Below are positions 36,818 through 44,914 of a stretch of 64,000 nt of DNA, piece by piece. Under the pieces are notes generated by a model. That model was not told where the DNA came from. It saw only the letters and a program-made list of their open reading frames with translations, and made no database searches. The number at the start of each line of letters is the position of its first letter. The first letter of the stretch is position 1. Source of the DNA: Flavobacterium sp. ASV13 (GTDB lineage Bacteria; Bacteroidota; Bacteroidia; Flavobacteriales; Flavobacteriaceae); contig NZ_KN050752.1 of the NCBI RefSeq assembly GCF_000745775.1, positions 1 through 64,000 on the forward strand, in the 5' to 3' direction. Both the position numbers and the translations under genes were made by a program.

Positions 36818-37195
36818 TTATTTGTTTTTTAGAGAAGCAATTTTAGTATTGATTCCGAAAGAAAAAACTTTGCTTTCTGCCTGAATATATTGATAAACGG
36901 CCAAAGCCTTATTATCTAAATTATAGTTTTCAGTTTTAGAAAATTCGACTAAAATATCGGCAAATTGTTCTAATTGCTCCCAATCAAAGGAAAAACGAAT
37001 CAAGAAAGTAATTAAATCTTCATTCGAAAAATCAATTAAATTTTTAAGGTTTAATCCGAATTCTTTGAGTTGATTTTCAATTTCCGTTTTTTGTAAAGCA
37101 TTCAAAGGATAAGGTACAAAAATGAGAGTTCGTAACGTTTTAAGAACGTTATCAATTCTGATTTTTTCTTCGTCTCTTAAACCTTTGTTGAGCAT
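36818..37195 (-). CDS. Hypothetical protein in the haem locus
   Basis: 125 residues, not recognised. It looks wholly alpha-helical and soluble, with regular Leu/Glu/Lys spacing (LRTLIFVPYPLNALQKTE, DWEQLEQFADILVEFSKTE) and no Cys or signal. It lies two bases upstream of the acetyltransferase and is bordered on its upstream side by the REP palindromes, so the palindromes stand between it and the transposase gene. Confidence 0.65.
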   Translation of the reverse strand: MLNKGLRDEEKIRIDNVLKTLRTLIFVPYPLNALQKTEIENQLKEFGLNLKNLIDFSNEDLITFLIRFSFDWEQLEQFADILVEFSKTENYNLDNKALAVYQYIQAESKVFSFGINTKIASLKNK

Positions 37196-37208
37196 GTTTT
37201 TTAGTTTT

Positions 37209-37306
37209 CCTGCAAGGTTTCCAAAACCTTGTAGGTATTTCTTATTATATTTTAAATTCCGATATTATAAAAATATAAGCCTACAAGGTTTTGGAAACCT
37301 TGCAGG
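37209..37306. repeat. Pair of REP palindromes, inverted to each other
   Basis: Two 27-bp copies: 37209-37235 begins CCTGCAAGG and ends CCTTGTAGG, and 37280-37306 is its exact reverse complement. Each copy is itself an imperfect palindrome. They border the 3' side of the transposase gene. Confidence 0.9.
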
Positions 37307-37317
37307 ATAGACCTGAA

Positions 37318-37869
37318 TTATTCAAAAGTATAAGTTTCATTTAGAAACTCATTTTTCTGATTATGACAAAAGATGAAATTTTCGAAATCTCCAAATAAAG
37401 TCAAAACTTCATCTCGTTCTATTTTTGTTTCCCGATTAGTTACAAAAGCTCGAAAAGACGAAAACTTAAAGTCTTCAAAATCTAAATCAAAATGATGTCT
37501 CGGATTTAAATGAACATAAACAATCAATCGTTTTAAATAATTTTCATCTTTTAAATTTATTCTTTTAAAGTGCTTTTCGAATAAACTTCCTGTTCTGTTG
37601 GTATATTTATTAAACGCCTTTGCATAAGAATTAAATAAGTTTGAAAATGCTTGTGTAACGTCTTTTTCTTCAGTATTTAATCGAATAACCAAGTGAAAAT
37701 GATTGTTCATCAAACAATAAGCAAAAATGGAAATTTTATCCTCCAAATATTTTGCTAATTGGTTTAAGAAATAAAGTTTATTAGCATCATTTTCAAAAAT
37801 ATTTGTTCCATTAATTCCTCGATTATAAATATGATAGTAACAATCTTTTTGCAATACTTCAAGTTTCAT
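37318..37869 (-). CDS. REP-associated tyrosine transposase (RAYT, Y1 family)
   Basis: 183 residues of the IS200-like Y1 fold. The metal-binding HUH is NHFHLVIR (His57, His59). The catalytic Tyr is probably in YLKRLIVYVHLNP (Tyr111 or Tyr118), which includes the RAYT-typical Y-V-H-L-N-P. The N-terminus has YYHIYNRGING. RAYTs cut and paste short REP palindromes; here three REPs flank the gene (two on its 3' side, one on its 5' side), so enzyme and substrates lie together. It interrupts the hem gene row between hemE and the gene at 36818. Confidence 0.9.
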   Translation of the reverse strand: MKLEVLQKDCYYHIYNRGINGTNIFENDANKLYFLNQLAKYLEDKISIFAYCLMNNHFHLVIRLNTEEKDVTQAFSNLFNSYAKAFNKYTNRTGSLFEKHFKRINLKDENYLKRLIVYVHLNPRHHFDLDFEDFKFSSFRAFVTNRETKIERDEVLTLFGDFENFIFCHNQKNEFLNETYTFE

Positions 37870-37922
37870 TCTTTTATAATCTACTGTAGGTTTTTACTGT
37901 AAATTTAAAAATAACTTTTAGA

Positions 37923-37949
37923 CCTACAAGGTTTTGAAAACCTTGCAGG
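37923..37949. repeat. REP palindrome upstream of the RAYT gene
   Basis: 27 bp beginning CCTACAAGG and ending CCTTGCAGG. It differs by one base from the copy at 37280-37306 and has the same orientation as that copy. Confidence 0.9.
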
Positions 37950-37971
37950 AATGCCAATCGAAACGGGATAC

Positions 37972-38997
37972 TTAATTTCCGTATTCCTTAACCGCGTCAA
38001 TAAACGCTTTTGCGTGATCTACAGGGATATTTGGTAAAATTCCGTGACCTAAATTTACGATATATTTATCTTTTCCAAACTCGTCGATCATTTCGTGAAC
38101 CATTTTCTTGATAGTCGGAATTGGAGAAAGCAATCTTGACGGATCAAAGTTTCCTTGCAAAGTAATATTTCCACCAGACAAATAACGAGCATTTCTAGCC
38201 GAACAAGTCCAATCAACTCCTAATGCAGAAGCTTTACTTTTACCCATATCGCCAAGAGCAAACCAACAGCCTTTTCCGAAAACAATAACTGGAGTAATTT
38301 CAGCTAATGCGTCAACAATCTGGTTGATGTATTTCCATGAAAATTCCTGATAATCAACAGGAGAAAGCATTCCTCCCCAAGAATCAAAAATCTGAACGGC
38401 ATTTACTCCTGATTTTACTTTTTCTTTTAAGTATAAAATTGTTGTATCTGTGATTTTTTGCAATAAAGTATGCGCCGCAACTGGGTTTGAAAAGCAGAAT
38501 CCTTTTGCAGTATCAAAACTTTTAGAACCTTTTCCTTCAACAGCATAACAGAAAATTGTCCAAGGCGAACCTGCGAAACCAATTAACGGAACCTCATCAT
38601 TCAACATTTCTTTAGTCAATTTCACAGCATCGAAAACGTAACCTAAAGTTTCATTTACATCTGGAACAAAAACCTGATTTACTTGCTCCATTGTACGAAT
38701 TGGATCTGGAATAATCGGACCCAAATTATCTTTCAATTCTACGTGAATTCCCATTGCACGCGGTACAACTAAAATATCCGAAAATAAAATGGCAGCATCC
38801 GGAGCAATTCTGCGAATTGGCTGAACTGTAATTTCAGCAGCTAATTCTGGAGTTTCGCAACGCGTAAAAAAATCATATTTATCACGCAGTTCTCTAAATT
38901 CAGGTAAATATCTTCCTGCCTGACGCATCATCCAAACCGGCGGACGCTGAACTGTTTCTCCTTTTAATGCTTTTAAAAATAGGTCGTTTTTTAACAT
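37972..38997 (-). CDS. hemE: Uroporphyrinogen decarboxylase
   Basis: 341 residues. It decarboxylates uroporphyrinogen III to coproporphyrinogen III. The RPPVWMMRQAGRYLPEFRE signature is near the N-terminus; AAILFSDILVVP, GFAGSPWTIFCY, QIFDSWGGMLSP and VNLGHGILPNIPVDHA follow. Gene order is hemC-hemD-hemE, with 52 bases between hemD and hemE containing a short tandem word repeat. Confidence 0.97.
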   Translation of the reverse strand: MLKNDLFLKALKGETVQRPPVWMMRQAGRYLPEFRELRDKYDFFTRCETPELAAEITVQPIRRIAPDAAILFSDILVVPRAMGIHVELKDNLGPIIPDPIRTMEQVNQVFVPDVNETLGYVFDAVKLTKEMLNDEVPLIGFAGSPWTIFCYAVEGKGSKSFDTAKGFCFSNPVAAHTLLQKITDTTILYLKEKVKSGVNAVQIFDSWGGMLSPVDYQEFSWKYINQIVDALAEITPVIVFGKGCWFALGDMGKSKASALGVDWTCSARNARYLSGGNITLQGNFDPSRLLSPIPTIKKMVHEMIDEFGKDKYIVNLGHGILPNIPVDHAKAFIDAVKEYGN

Positions 38998-39007
38998 GAG
39001 TTTTTAT

Positions 39008-39044
39008 TTTAGTTGCAAAGTCGCAAAGTGACAAAGTTGCAAAG
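39008..39044. repeat. Short tandem word repeat (GCAAAGT words), single arm
   Basis: Words of the type gttgcaaag, tcgcaaag, tgacaaag, gttgcaaagg in a row between hemE and hemD. They are the same words as in the nested inverted repeats at 47821 and 52926, but no opposite arm is visible here, so it may be a decayed or half element. Confidence 0.5.
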
Positions 39045-39049
39045 GTTTT

Positions 39050-39715
39050 TTATTTGTATTCTTGAATTACATCTTCGATCACGTCTTCAATTGTAGGCTG
39101 ATCTGCGATGATGATATTTTTTGTGATTTTTGATAAAGCTTCTGCGGTGGTTTCGCCAATACAAAAGCAGATTTGTTTGTTTATAGTATTGTCTTTCAGA
39201 TAACTTTTAACTCCAGACGGACTAAAAAACAAAATCGCTTCAGGATTTGCTTTTATTTTCTGAGGCTGAAGCGTAGTTTCATAAACCTGAATTTCATTGA
39301 ATTTAATTCCGTTTTCTTTTAAAGCTTCTGGCAAAGTATCTCTTCTTAAATTCCCGCTGAAAAAAGTATAACTTTCATTTCCATAAATTAAAGTGATAAT
39401 TTCTGCCAAATCAGATGCATAACCTGTGTAAGCCACAACATTAAATCCGTTATCTGTCAATAAAGTTTTGGTTTTAAGTCCAACGCAGTACACGTTTTTC
39501 TTTTTTAGCTCTTCTGATTTTGGATCTGATAAAACACTATGAACAGCATTCTGACTTGTAAAAATTAAACTTTCGTTGAGGTCTTTTAATTCGAAAGCTT
39601 TGTTTTCAGTTTTGATGAAATCGGCTTCGATTACTTCGACGCCATATTTCATCAACTCTTGCTTATGAAGAGGTGATAATATTTTAGTAGATACTATTTG
39701 AACTGGATTTGCCAT
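39050..39715 (-). CDS. hemD: Uroporphyrinogen-III synthase
   Basis: 221 residues. It closes and inverts ring D of hydroxymethylbilane. HemD is poorly conserved, but the fold-defining stretches are visible: IFTSQNAVHSVL, VGLKTKTLLTDNG, the TFFSGNLRRDTLPE block and AILFFSPSGVKSYL. Its start shares one base with the hemC stop, which also supports the call. Confidence 0.9.
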   Translation of the reverse strand: MANPVQIVSTKILSPLHKQELMKYGVEVIEADFIKTENKAFELKDLNESLIFTSQNAVHSVLSDPKSEELKKKNVYCVGLKTKTLLTDNGFNVVAYTGYASDLAEIITLIYGNESYTFFSGNLRRDTLPEALKENGIKFNEIQVYETTLQPQKIKANPEAILFFSPSGVKSYLKDNTINKQICFCIGETTAEALSKITKNIIIADQPTIEDVIEDVIQEYK

Positions 39716-40638
39716 TATTTCTTCAGGGATTCTTTGATTTTCTGCATTAATTCCGTTCCTCCATTATTCAAAATTTCCTGAGCAGAGTTGAAGCCTAATT
39801 TTTTCCATTCTGAAATATCAACCGTTTTGTTGATTTCCAATTTTTGTTTTCCATCAACAGAAAGTAAAACACCTTGAAAATGTAAAGTATCTTCGTCTTC
39901 ATTATACGTTACCAAAGCTCCAATTGGTGCTGTACATCCGCCTTCTAAAGTTCTCAAAAACTGACGCTCAATGTAAGTACAAATTTCAGTTTCAATATGG
40001 TTTAATTGCGAAAGTGCATCTAAAGTGTAATTGTCATTTTCCATTGCCACAACAAGCATTGCTCCTTGAGCCGGCGCGGGAATCATCCAATCTAAATTGA
40101 TATAATTTTCAGGTTTTAAGTTGATTCTTTCCAAACCTGCTGCCGCAAAAACAGCTCCGTCCCAATCATTATCCTGTAATTTTTGCATGCGCGTATTCAC
40201 GTTTCCACGTAAATCAACCACCGTATGATTTGGATATTTATTGTACCAAAGCGCCTGGCGACGTAAACTTCCTGTCGCAATCGTACTTGGGTTCGCGAAA
40301 TCAGGATTGCCTTTAAGTACTAAAATGTCTAAAACATTGGCTCTTTCCAAAACCGCAGCCTGAACAATTCCTTTTGGTAAAGCAGTCGGAACGTCTTTCA
40401 TCGAATGCACGGCAATATCAATATCACCGTTAATCATAGCAATATCTAAGGTTTTTGTGAAAATTCCTGTAATTCCGAGTTCGTAAAGTGGTTTATCGAG
40501 AATAATATCGCCTTGAGATTTAACTGCAACAATTGAAGTTTTATAACCTAAATCGTTTAGTTTTTTCTCGACAGTATGTGCCTGCCAAAGTGCTAATTCG
40601 CTATCGCGAGTTCCAATTCTGATTGTTTTTTCAGCCAT
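39715..40638 (-). CDS. hemC: Hydroxymethylbilane synthase (porphobilinogen deaminase)
   Basis: 307 residues. It joins four porphobilinogens. Key sites: IRIGTRDSELALWQA, the catalytic Asp region HSMKDVPTALP, SLRRQALWY, and the cofactor-binding Cys in RTLEGGCTAPIGA. It overlaps hemD by one base and is preceded by an inverted repeat and a GxxExxY gene. Confidence 0.97.
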   Translation of the reverse strand: MAEKTIRIGTRDSELALWQAHTVEKKLNDLGYKTSIVAVKSQGDIILDKPLYELGITGIFTKTLDIAMINGDIDIAVHSMKDVPTALPKGIVQAAVLERANVLDILVLKGNPDFANPSTIATGSLRRQALWYNKYPNHTVVDLRGNVNTRMQKLQDNDWDGAVFAAAGLERINLKPENYINLDWMIPAPAQGAMLVVAMENDNYTLDALSQLNHIETEICTYIERQFLRTLEGGCTAPIGALVTYNEDEDTLHFQGVLLSVDGKQKLEINKTVDISEWKKLGFNSAQEILNNGGTELMQKIKESLKK

Positions 40639-40652
40639 TTTTTTTCTTTTTT

Positions 40653-40729
40653 ACCATTAAGATATTAAGGTTATTAAGCTTTTCTTTGTCAGAGAATATT
40701 AAGCTTAACTTTCTTAATATCTTAATGGT
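40653..40729. repeat. Inverted repeat, ACCATTAAG family, copy 1
   Basis: 29-base arms at 40653-40681 (starting accattaagatattaagg) and 40701-40729, with about five mismatches. A related repeat lies at 41165-41267, so the GxxExxY gene is between two members of one family. Confidence 0.8.
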
Positions 40730-40741
40730 TCAAAATTTTAT

Positions 40742-41146
40742 TTAATCTATTAATCTTGTGAAATAATCATTCACAAGAGGTTTCATTGATTTTGTAATGT
40801 TTGTTGTGTTGAAATTTATTAATAGTCCTTGAGGTCTTTGTAATAATTTCATATATGTCAATAATTGTGCTTCGTGAATCGGCAATAGGTTTTCTATTGC
40901 TTTTAATTCAACAACAACACAGTCATTGACTAGTAAATCGATTCGTAAATCAGATTCAAATTCAAGATCGTAATAATCGATTTTAACAGATAATTGTTGT
41001 TTTACATCATATCCGTTTCGTTCTAATTCATATTTAAGGCACTTCTCATATATGCTTTCTAAAAGTCCAGGTCCCAAAGCTTTGTGCACTTTTATAGCAA
41101 AACCTGTAATTTCATAAGCCAATTGCGTAACCTCTTTTTTTGTCAT
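40742..41146 (-). CDS. GxxExxY protein
   Basis: 134 residues. The naming motif is GLLESIYEKCL, and the pattern DLRIDLLVNDCVVVELKAIE resembles a PD-(D/E)XK-type nuclease core. LLINFNT is the conserved C-terminal strand. The family is common in Bacteroidota, often near repeats, and its role is not known. It is on the same strand as the hem genes but separated from hemA and hemC by inverted repeats. Confidence 0.9.
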   Translation of the reverse strand: MTKKEVTQLAYEITGFAIKVHKALGPGLLESIYEKCLKYELERNGYDVKQQLSVKIDYYDLEFESDLRIDLLVNDCVVVELKAIENLLPIHEAQLLTYMKLLQRPQGLLINFNTTNITKSMKPLVNDYFTRLID

Positions 41147-41164
41147 AGAACGTATTATTGTTTT

Positions 41165-41267
41165 TACTATTAAGAGATTAAGTTAATTAAGCTTCGTGTT
41201 CAAAAATAGCTTGGCTTAATTTTCTTCGACAAAGATTGACTTAATTCTCTTAATGCCTTAATGGTAA
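41165..41267. repeat. Inverted repeat, ATTAAG family, copy 2
   Basis: Loose palindrome: ctattaagagattaagtt near the left end, acttaattctcttaatgcc near the right end, and smaller complementary words inside. It is similar in words and size to 40653-40729. Confidence 0.65.
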
Positions 41268-41270
41268 AAT

Positions 41271-42521
41271 TTAAGATGCTTTTATTTTGAAGACTTTCTC
41301 GATCCATTCGATGCTTTCATCGACCATGGTATCGTCGTCTTTTAAATGATTTGCAAAATGAGTAGTGATTTTCTGAATGATTCTATTACTGATGATTTCA
41401 GCTTGTTCTTCATTAAAATCAGCGATTTTTTTGCTTTGGAAATCCAATTCCGAAGCTTTGATCGCGTTTAGTTTTTCTTTTAAGGCATTAATTGTTGGAG
41501 CAAATTTTCTGCCTTTCATCCAAATAACAAATTCTTCTTTGATTTCCTCTATGATGGCTTCAGCTGCCGGAATGTGTAATTTTCTGTTTTCCAAAGTTTC
41601 ATCTGTCAATTGCGACAAATAATCCATGTGAATCAACGTTACACCTTCTAATTCCTCAACATTTTCATGAACGTTTTTTGGAATAGATAAATCCAGAATT
41701 AACAAAGGTTTTTTAAGATTCAAGATTGCTTTGTCAACTGTTGGGTTTTGTGCGCCTGTTGCTACAACGACAACATCGGCTTTTTGAAGTTCTAAGTGTA
41801 ATTCAGAATAATCTTTAACAATCAGATTTAATTTTCCGGCCAATTTCTCAGCTTTGTCTTTCGTTCTGTTGATTAAAGTAATATGTTCATTTTTAGTATG
41901 TTTTACTAAATTTTCACAAGTATTTCTTCCGATTTTTCCAGTTCCAAAAAGTAAAATATTTTTGTTGCTGATATCTTCAACATTTTTTAGAATATATTGT
42001 ACCGATGCAAAAGAAACCGAAGTAGCACCAGAACTGATTTCTGTTTCCGTTTTAATTCTTTTGCTAGCCTGAATTACCGCATTCACTAATCTTTCCAAAA
42101 AAGCATTCGCCAGACCTAAAGATTTTGAATGGATAAAAGACGTTTTAATTTGGGATATAATTTCGAAATCACCTAAAATCTGACTGTCTAAACCAGTTCC
42201 TACACGAAATAAGTGATTGATTGCTTCCTGATTTTTGTAAACGAAACCAACTCTTTGAAAAGCGTCAACAGAGCCGTTGCTATTATCGCAAATCAATTTT
42301 ATTAATTGAAATGGATGTTCTGCAAAACCGTAAATTTCGGTTCTGTTGCAGGTTGAAGTAACTAATAAACTTTCTATTCCTTCGTTTTTAGCTTGTTCCA
42401 GTAAACGAGTCTTCGCAACTGCATCCAAACTAAATTGACCTCTGACCTCAGCATCAGCTTTTTTATAACTCAGACCAACTGAGTAAAAATAAAGGTGTTT
42501 CGGTACGTTATTGTTTTCCAT
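41271..42521 (-). CDS. hemA: Glutamyl-tRNA reductase
   Basis: 416 residues from the ATG at 42521 (the longer frame to 42548 overlaps the promoter box). First committed step of C5 haem synthesis, with NADPH. The active-site Cys is in LLVTSTCNRTEIYGF. Other landmarks: the VGTGLDSQILGDFEIISQIK block, NILLFGTGKIGRNTC (Rossmann glycines), and LDLSIPKNVHENVEE. The gene starts the minus-strand hem row. No hemL is in the window. Confidence 0.96.
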   Translation of the reverse strand: MENNNVPKHLYFYSVGLSYKKADAEVRGQFSLDAVAKTRLLEQAKNEGIESLLVTSTCNRTEIYGFAEHPFQLIKLICDNSNGSVDAFQRVGFVYKNQEAINHLFRVGTGLDSQILGDFEIISQIKTSFIHSKSLGLANAFLERLVNAVIQASKRIKTETEISSGATSVSFASVQYILKNVEDISNKNILLFGTGKIGRNTCENLVKHTKNEHITLINRTKDKAEKLAGKLNLIVKDYSELHLELQKADVVVVATGAQNPTVDKAILNLKKPLLILDLSIPKNVHENVEELEGVTLIHMDYLSQLTDETLENRKLHIPAAEAIIEEIKEEFVIWMKGRKFAPTINALKEKLNAIKASELDFQSKKIADFNEEQAEIISNRIIQKITTHFANHLKDDDTMVDESIEWIEKVFKIKAS

Positions 42522-42545
42522 AAATTCACTTTCATAAAAGTGCAA

Positions 42546-42553
42546 CAAAATTA
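42546..42553 (-). promoter_or_regulatory. -7 box (TAATTTTG) of the hemA row
   Basis: Minus-strand TAnnTTTG match 24 bases upstream of the hemA ATG. Confidence 0.55.
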
Positions 42554-42647
42554 TTACTATACCATCGATAAAAATAACGCTAAAAGTACTTTTTATGTCG
42601 CTGTATGTTTTTTTGAACCTAAATAGGTGTTTTTGAGTAAAAAGGAC

Positions 42648-42655
42648 TATTTTTG
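42648..42655 (+). promoter_or_regulatory. -7 box (TATTTTTG) of the AraC-type gene
   Basis: TAnnTTTG match 93 bases before the ATG, leaving a long leader. It lies in the divergent hemA/araC region. Confidence 0.4.
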
Positions 42656-42748
42656 TAGCAAAATCAACTCATTTCAAGTGATTAGTTTAGAGTGATTCTA
42701 AATAAGATTTTGCGTTAGTTTTGATTTTAGTAAAAAAAAAATATCGCT

Positions 42749-43621
42749 ATGAGTTCTCAAGAAGTTATAAAAATTGAAGACGACTTTACGCTGATCCGTT
42801 TTCAAAATGACAGTTTAGAGCCATTTTATGCGCAGCATGAAATAGGTACTGGTCTGATACAGTTCCACTTCGGGATAAAAGGCAATGCTAAATTCTTGTT
42901 CAATCAAGGTTCTTATGCTTTGGATTTAAAGGAAGAAAAATCGTTGCTTTTATACAATCCACAGAAAGAATTACCGCTTAATTTAGAATTGGCCCCAAAC
43001 TCGTGGGTGATTTCGGTAATTGTTTCGATCAAAAAATTTCACGCGTTATTTTCTGCTGAAGCCGATTATATTACGTTTTTAAGTCCTGATAATAAGGACA
43101 AAAAGTATTATAACGAAGGAAATATCAGTCCGTCAATGGCGATTGTTTTGAGTCAGTTGTTTCATTATAATCTTCATCCATCTATAAAAAACCTTTATTA
43201 TAAAGGAAAAGGATATGAATTATTGAGTTTATATTTTAATAGAACCGAAGATCCAAACGCAGAACAATGTCCGTTTTTAATTGATGAAGACAACGTGCTA
43301 AAAATCCGAAGAGCAAAAGAAATCATTATCGCCAATATGGCCGAACCGCCAGGATTACAAGAATTGGCAGATGAAATTGGTTTGAATTTGAAGAAACTTA
43401 AAATGGGTTTCAAACAAATTTATGGTGACACGGTTTACGGTTTCCTTTTCGATTACAAAATGGATTTTGCTCGAAAACTTTTAGACAGCGGTTCTTATAA
43501 TGTAAACGAAGTTGGTCTTAAAATTGGCTACAGTACCGGAAGTCATTTTATTGCGGCGTTCAAGAAAAAGTTTGCCACAACTCCAAAGAAGTATTTGATG
43601 TCGATTAATGCGAATGTGTAA
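42749..43621 (+). CDS. AraC family transcriptional regulator
   Basis: 290 residues. The N-terminal about 170 residues are a sensing domain of unknown ligand, beta-rich at its start. The C-terminal HTH_18 domain has two helix-turn-helix units: LQELADEIGLNLKKLKMGFKQIYG and YNVNEVGLKIGYSTGSHFI, then FKKKFATTPKKYL. It lies between divergent hemA and co-directional hemH, so it is a candidate regulator of haem synthesis; this is inference from position. Confidence 0.93.
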   Translation: MSSQEVIKIEDDFTLIRFQNDSLEPFYAQHEIGTGLIQFHFGIKGNAKFLFNQGSYALDLKEEKSLLLYNPQKELPLNLELAPNSWVISVIVSIKKFHALFSAEADYITFLSPDNKDKKYYNEGNISPSMAIVLSQLFHYNLHPSIKNLYYKGKGYELLSLYFNRTEDPNAEQCPFLIDEDNVLKIRRAKEIIIANMAEPPGLQELADEIGLNLKKLKMGFKQIYGDTVYGFLFDYKMDFARKLLDSGSYNVNEVGLKIGYSTGSHFIAAFKKKFATTPKKYLMSINANV

Positions 43622-43639
43622 GTTTTTTTTAGCCACGAC

Positions 43640-43735
43640 CCGAGCGATAGCGAACAGGCGAAGCAATTCACGAATTTAATCTGCTTAAATCTGTGTAAAT
43701 CTGCGTGAAAAATTTCACGAATTATCCAAATCGAT
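43640..43735. repeat. Word-repeat element between araC and hemH
   Basis: Words such as cttaaatctgtgtaaatctgcgtg in a row, and the hairpin cgtgaaaaatttcacg at 43704-43719. The ttcacgaatt word occurs on both sides. It resembles the element at 9724 in vocabulary (AATCxG words), with no clear long arms. Confidence 0.45.
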
Positions 43736-43797
43736 TTTAAATATTCTACAATAATTAAAAAGTAATAATTATCATATTTCTAAAAAGTTTCAAATCA

Positions 43798-43805
43798 TAC
43801 TTTTG
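43798..43805 (+). promoter_or_regulatory. -7 box (TACTTTTG) of hemH
   Basis: TAnnTTTG match 62 bases upstream of the hemH ATG. Confidence 0.45.
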
Positions 43806-43867
43806 ACGAAATTTTAAAAACAAATAAAAAGCTTAAAGTCTAGCACTTAAAGCCAAAAGCAAAAAAC

Positions 43868-44881
43868 ATGAAAGGCGTATTATTAGTAAATCTTGGGTCT
43901 CCAGAAAGTCCAACTCCAAAAGATGTAAAACCTTATTTAGATGAATTTTTAATGGATAAATACGTGATCGACGTTCCGTATTTATTGAGAGCATTATTGG
44001 TTCGTGGTGTTATTTTAAGAAAAAGACCAGAAGAATCGGCACACGCTTACGCAAAAATTTGGTGGGATGAAGGTTCTCCTTTAGTAGTATTGTCTGAAAG
44101 AATGCAGAAAAAGGTTCAGCCTCTTGTAAATGTTCCAGTTTCTTTAGCGATGCGTTACGGAAGCATGACAATAGAAAAAGGACTTCAAGAATTGAGCGAT
44201 AAAGGAGTTACAGATGTAATGCTTTTTCCATTATATCCGCAATATGCGATGGCTTCAACTTTAACTATTTTAGTAAAGGCCGAAGAAATTCGCAAGAAGA
44301 AATTCCCTCACATGAAATTTACAGATGTTCCGGCATTTTACAATAAACCGGATTATATAAAGAATTTGGCTGATTCTATTCAGAAACATTTAGTTGGTTT
44401 TGATTACGATCATTTATTGTTTTCTTACCACGGAATTCCAGAACGTCATATTCGCAAAACCGACGTAACAAAATCGCATTGTAAAATTGACGGTTCTTGC
44501 TGTAACACGCCATCTCCGGCGCATGAATTCTGCTACCGTCACCAATGTTACGAAACAACAAGACAAGTTGTGAAATTATTGGGACTTCCCGAAGATAAAT
44601 ACAGTCTGACATTTCAATCGCGTTTAGCGGGAGACAAATGGTTAGAACCTTATACAGATGTTGAAATTGATAACATGCCTGCAAAAGGAATCAAGAAATT
44701 AGCAGTTGTAACACCAGCTTTCGTTTCAGATTGTTTAGAAACTTTAGAAGAAATCGCCATGCGCGCCAAAGAAGATTTTGAAGGAAAAGGTGGCGAAGAG
44801 TTCTTGGCAATTCCATGTTTGAATGATGATGATGAATGGTGCCAGACGGTTTCTAACTGGATTAATGATTGGGCTAAATAG
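43868..44881 (+). CDS. hemH: Ferrochelatase with Cys-rich insert
   Basis: 337 residues. It inserts Fe(II) into protoporphyrin IX. The active-site His is His188 in FSYHGIPERH. Other landmarks: VNLGSPESPTPKDVKPYL, PLYPQYA, and PAFVSDCLETLEEI near the C-terminus. Residues 205-227 hold five cysteines (Cys205, 211, 212, 222, 227). Cysteine clusters in this internal place are known to hold a [2Fe-2S] cluster in some bacterial ferrochelatases; four would suffice. The next gene, hemJ-like, is 33 bases downstream, so both may be read together. Confidence 0.95.
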   Translation: MKGVLLVNLGSPESPTPKDVKPYLDEFLMDKYVIDVPYLLRALLVRGVILRKRPEESAHAYAKIWWDEGSPLVVLSERMQKKVQPLVNVPVSLAMRYGSMTIEKGLQELSDKGVTDVMLFPLYPQYAMASTLTILVKAEEIRKKKFPHMKFTDVPAFYNKPDYIKNLADSIQKHLVGFDYDHLLFSYHGIPERHIRKTDVTKSHCKIDGSCCNTPSPAHEFCYRHQCYETTRQVVKLLGLPEDKYSLTFQSRLAGDKWLEPYTDVEIDNMPAKGIKKLAVVTPAFVSDCLETLEEIAMRAKEDFEGKGGEEFLAIPCLNDDDEWCQTVSNWINDWAK

Positions 44882-44914
44882 AAGAAAGAGGCAAGAGTAA
44901 AGAAAAAAGACTTT

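Noticed and set aside
37209..37306. REP pair as a simple transcription terminator
   Set aside because: No T-run follows, and a near-identical copy lies on the other side of the transposase gene.
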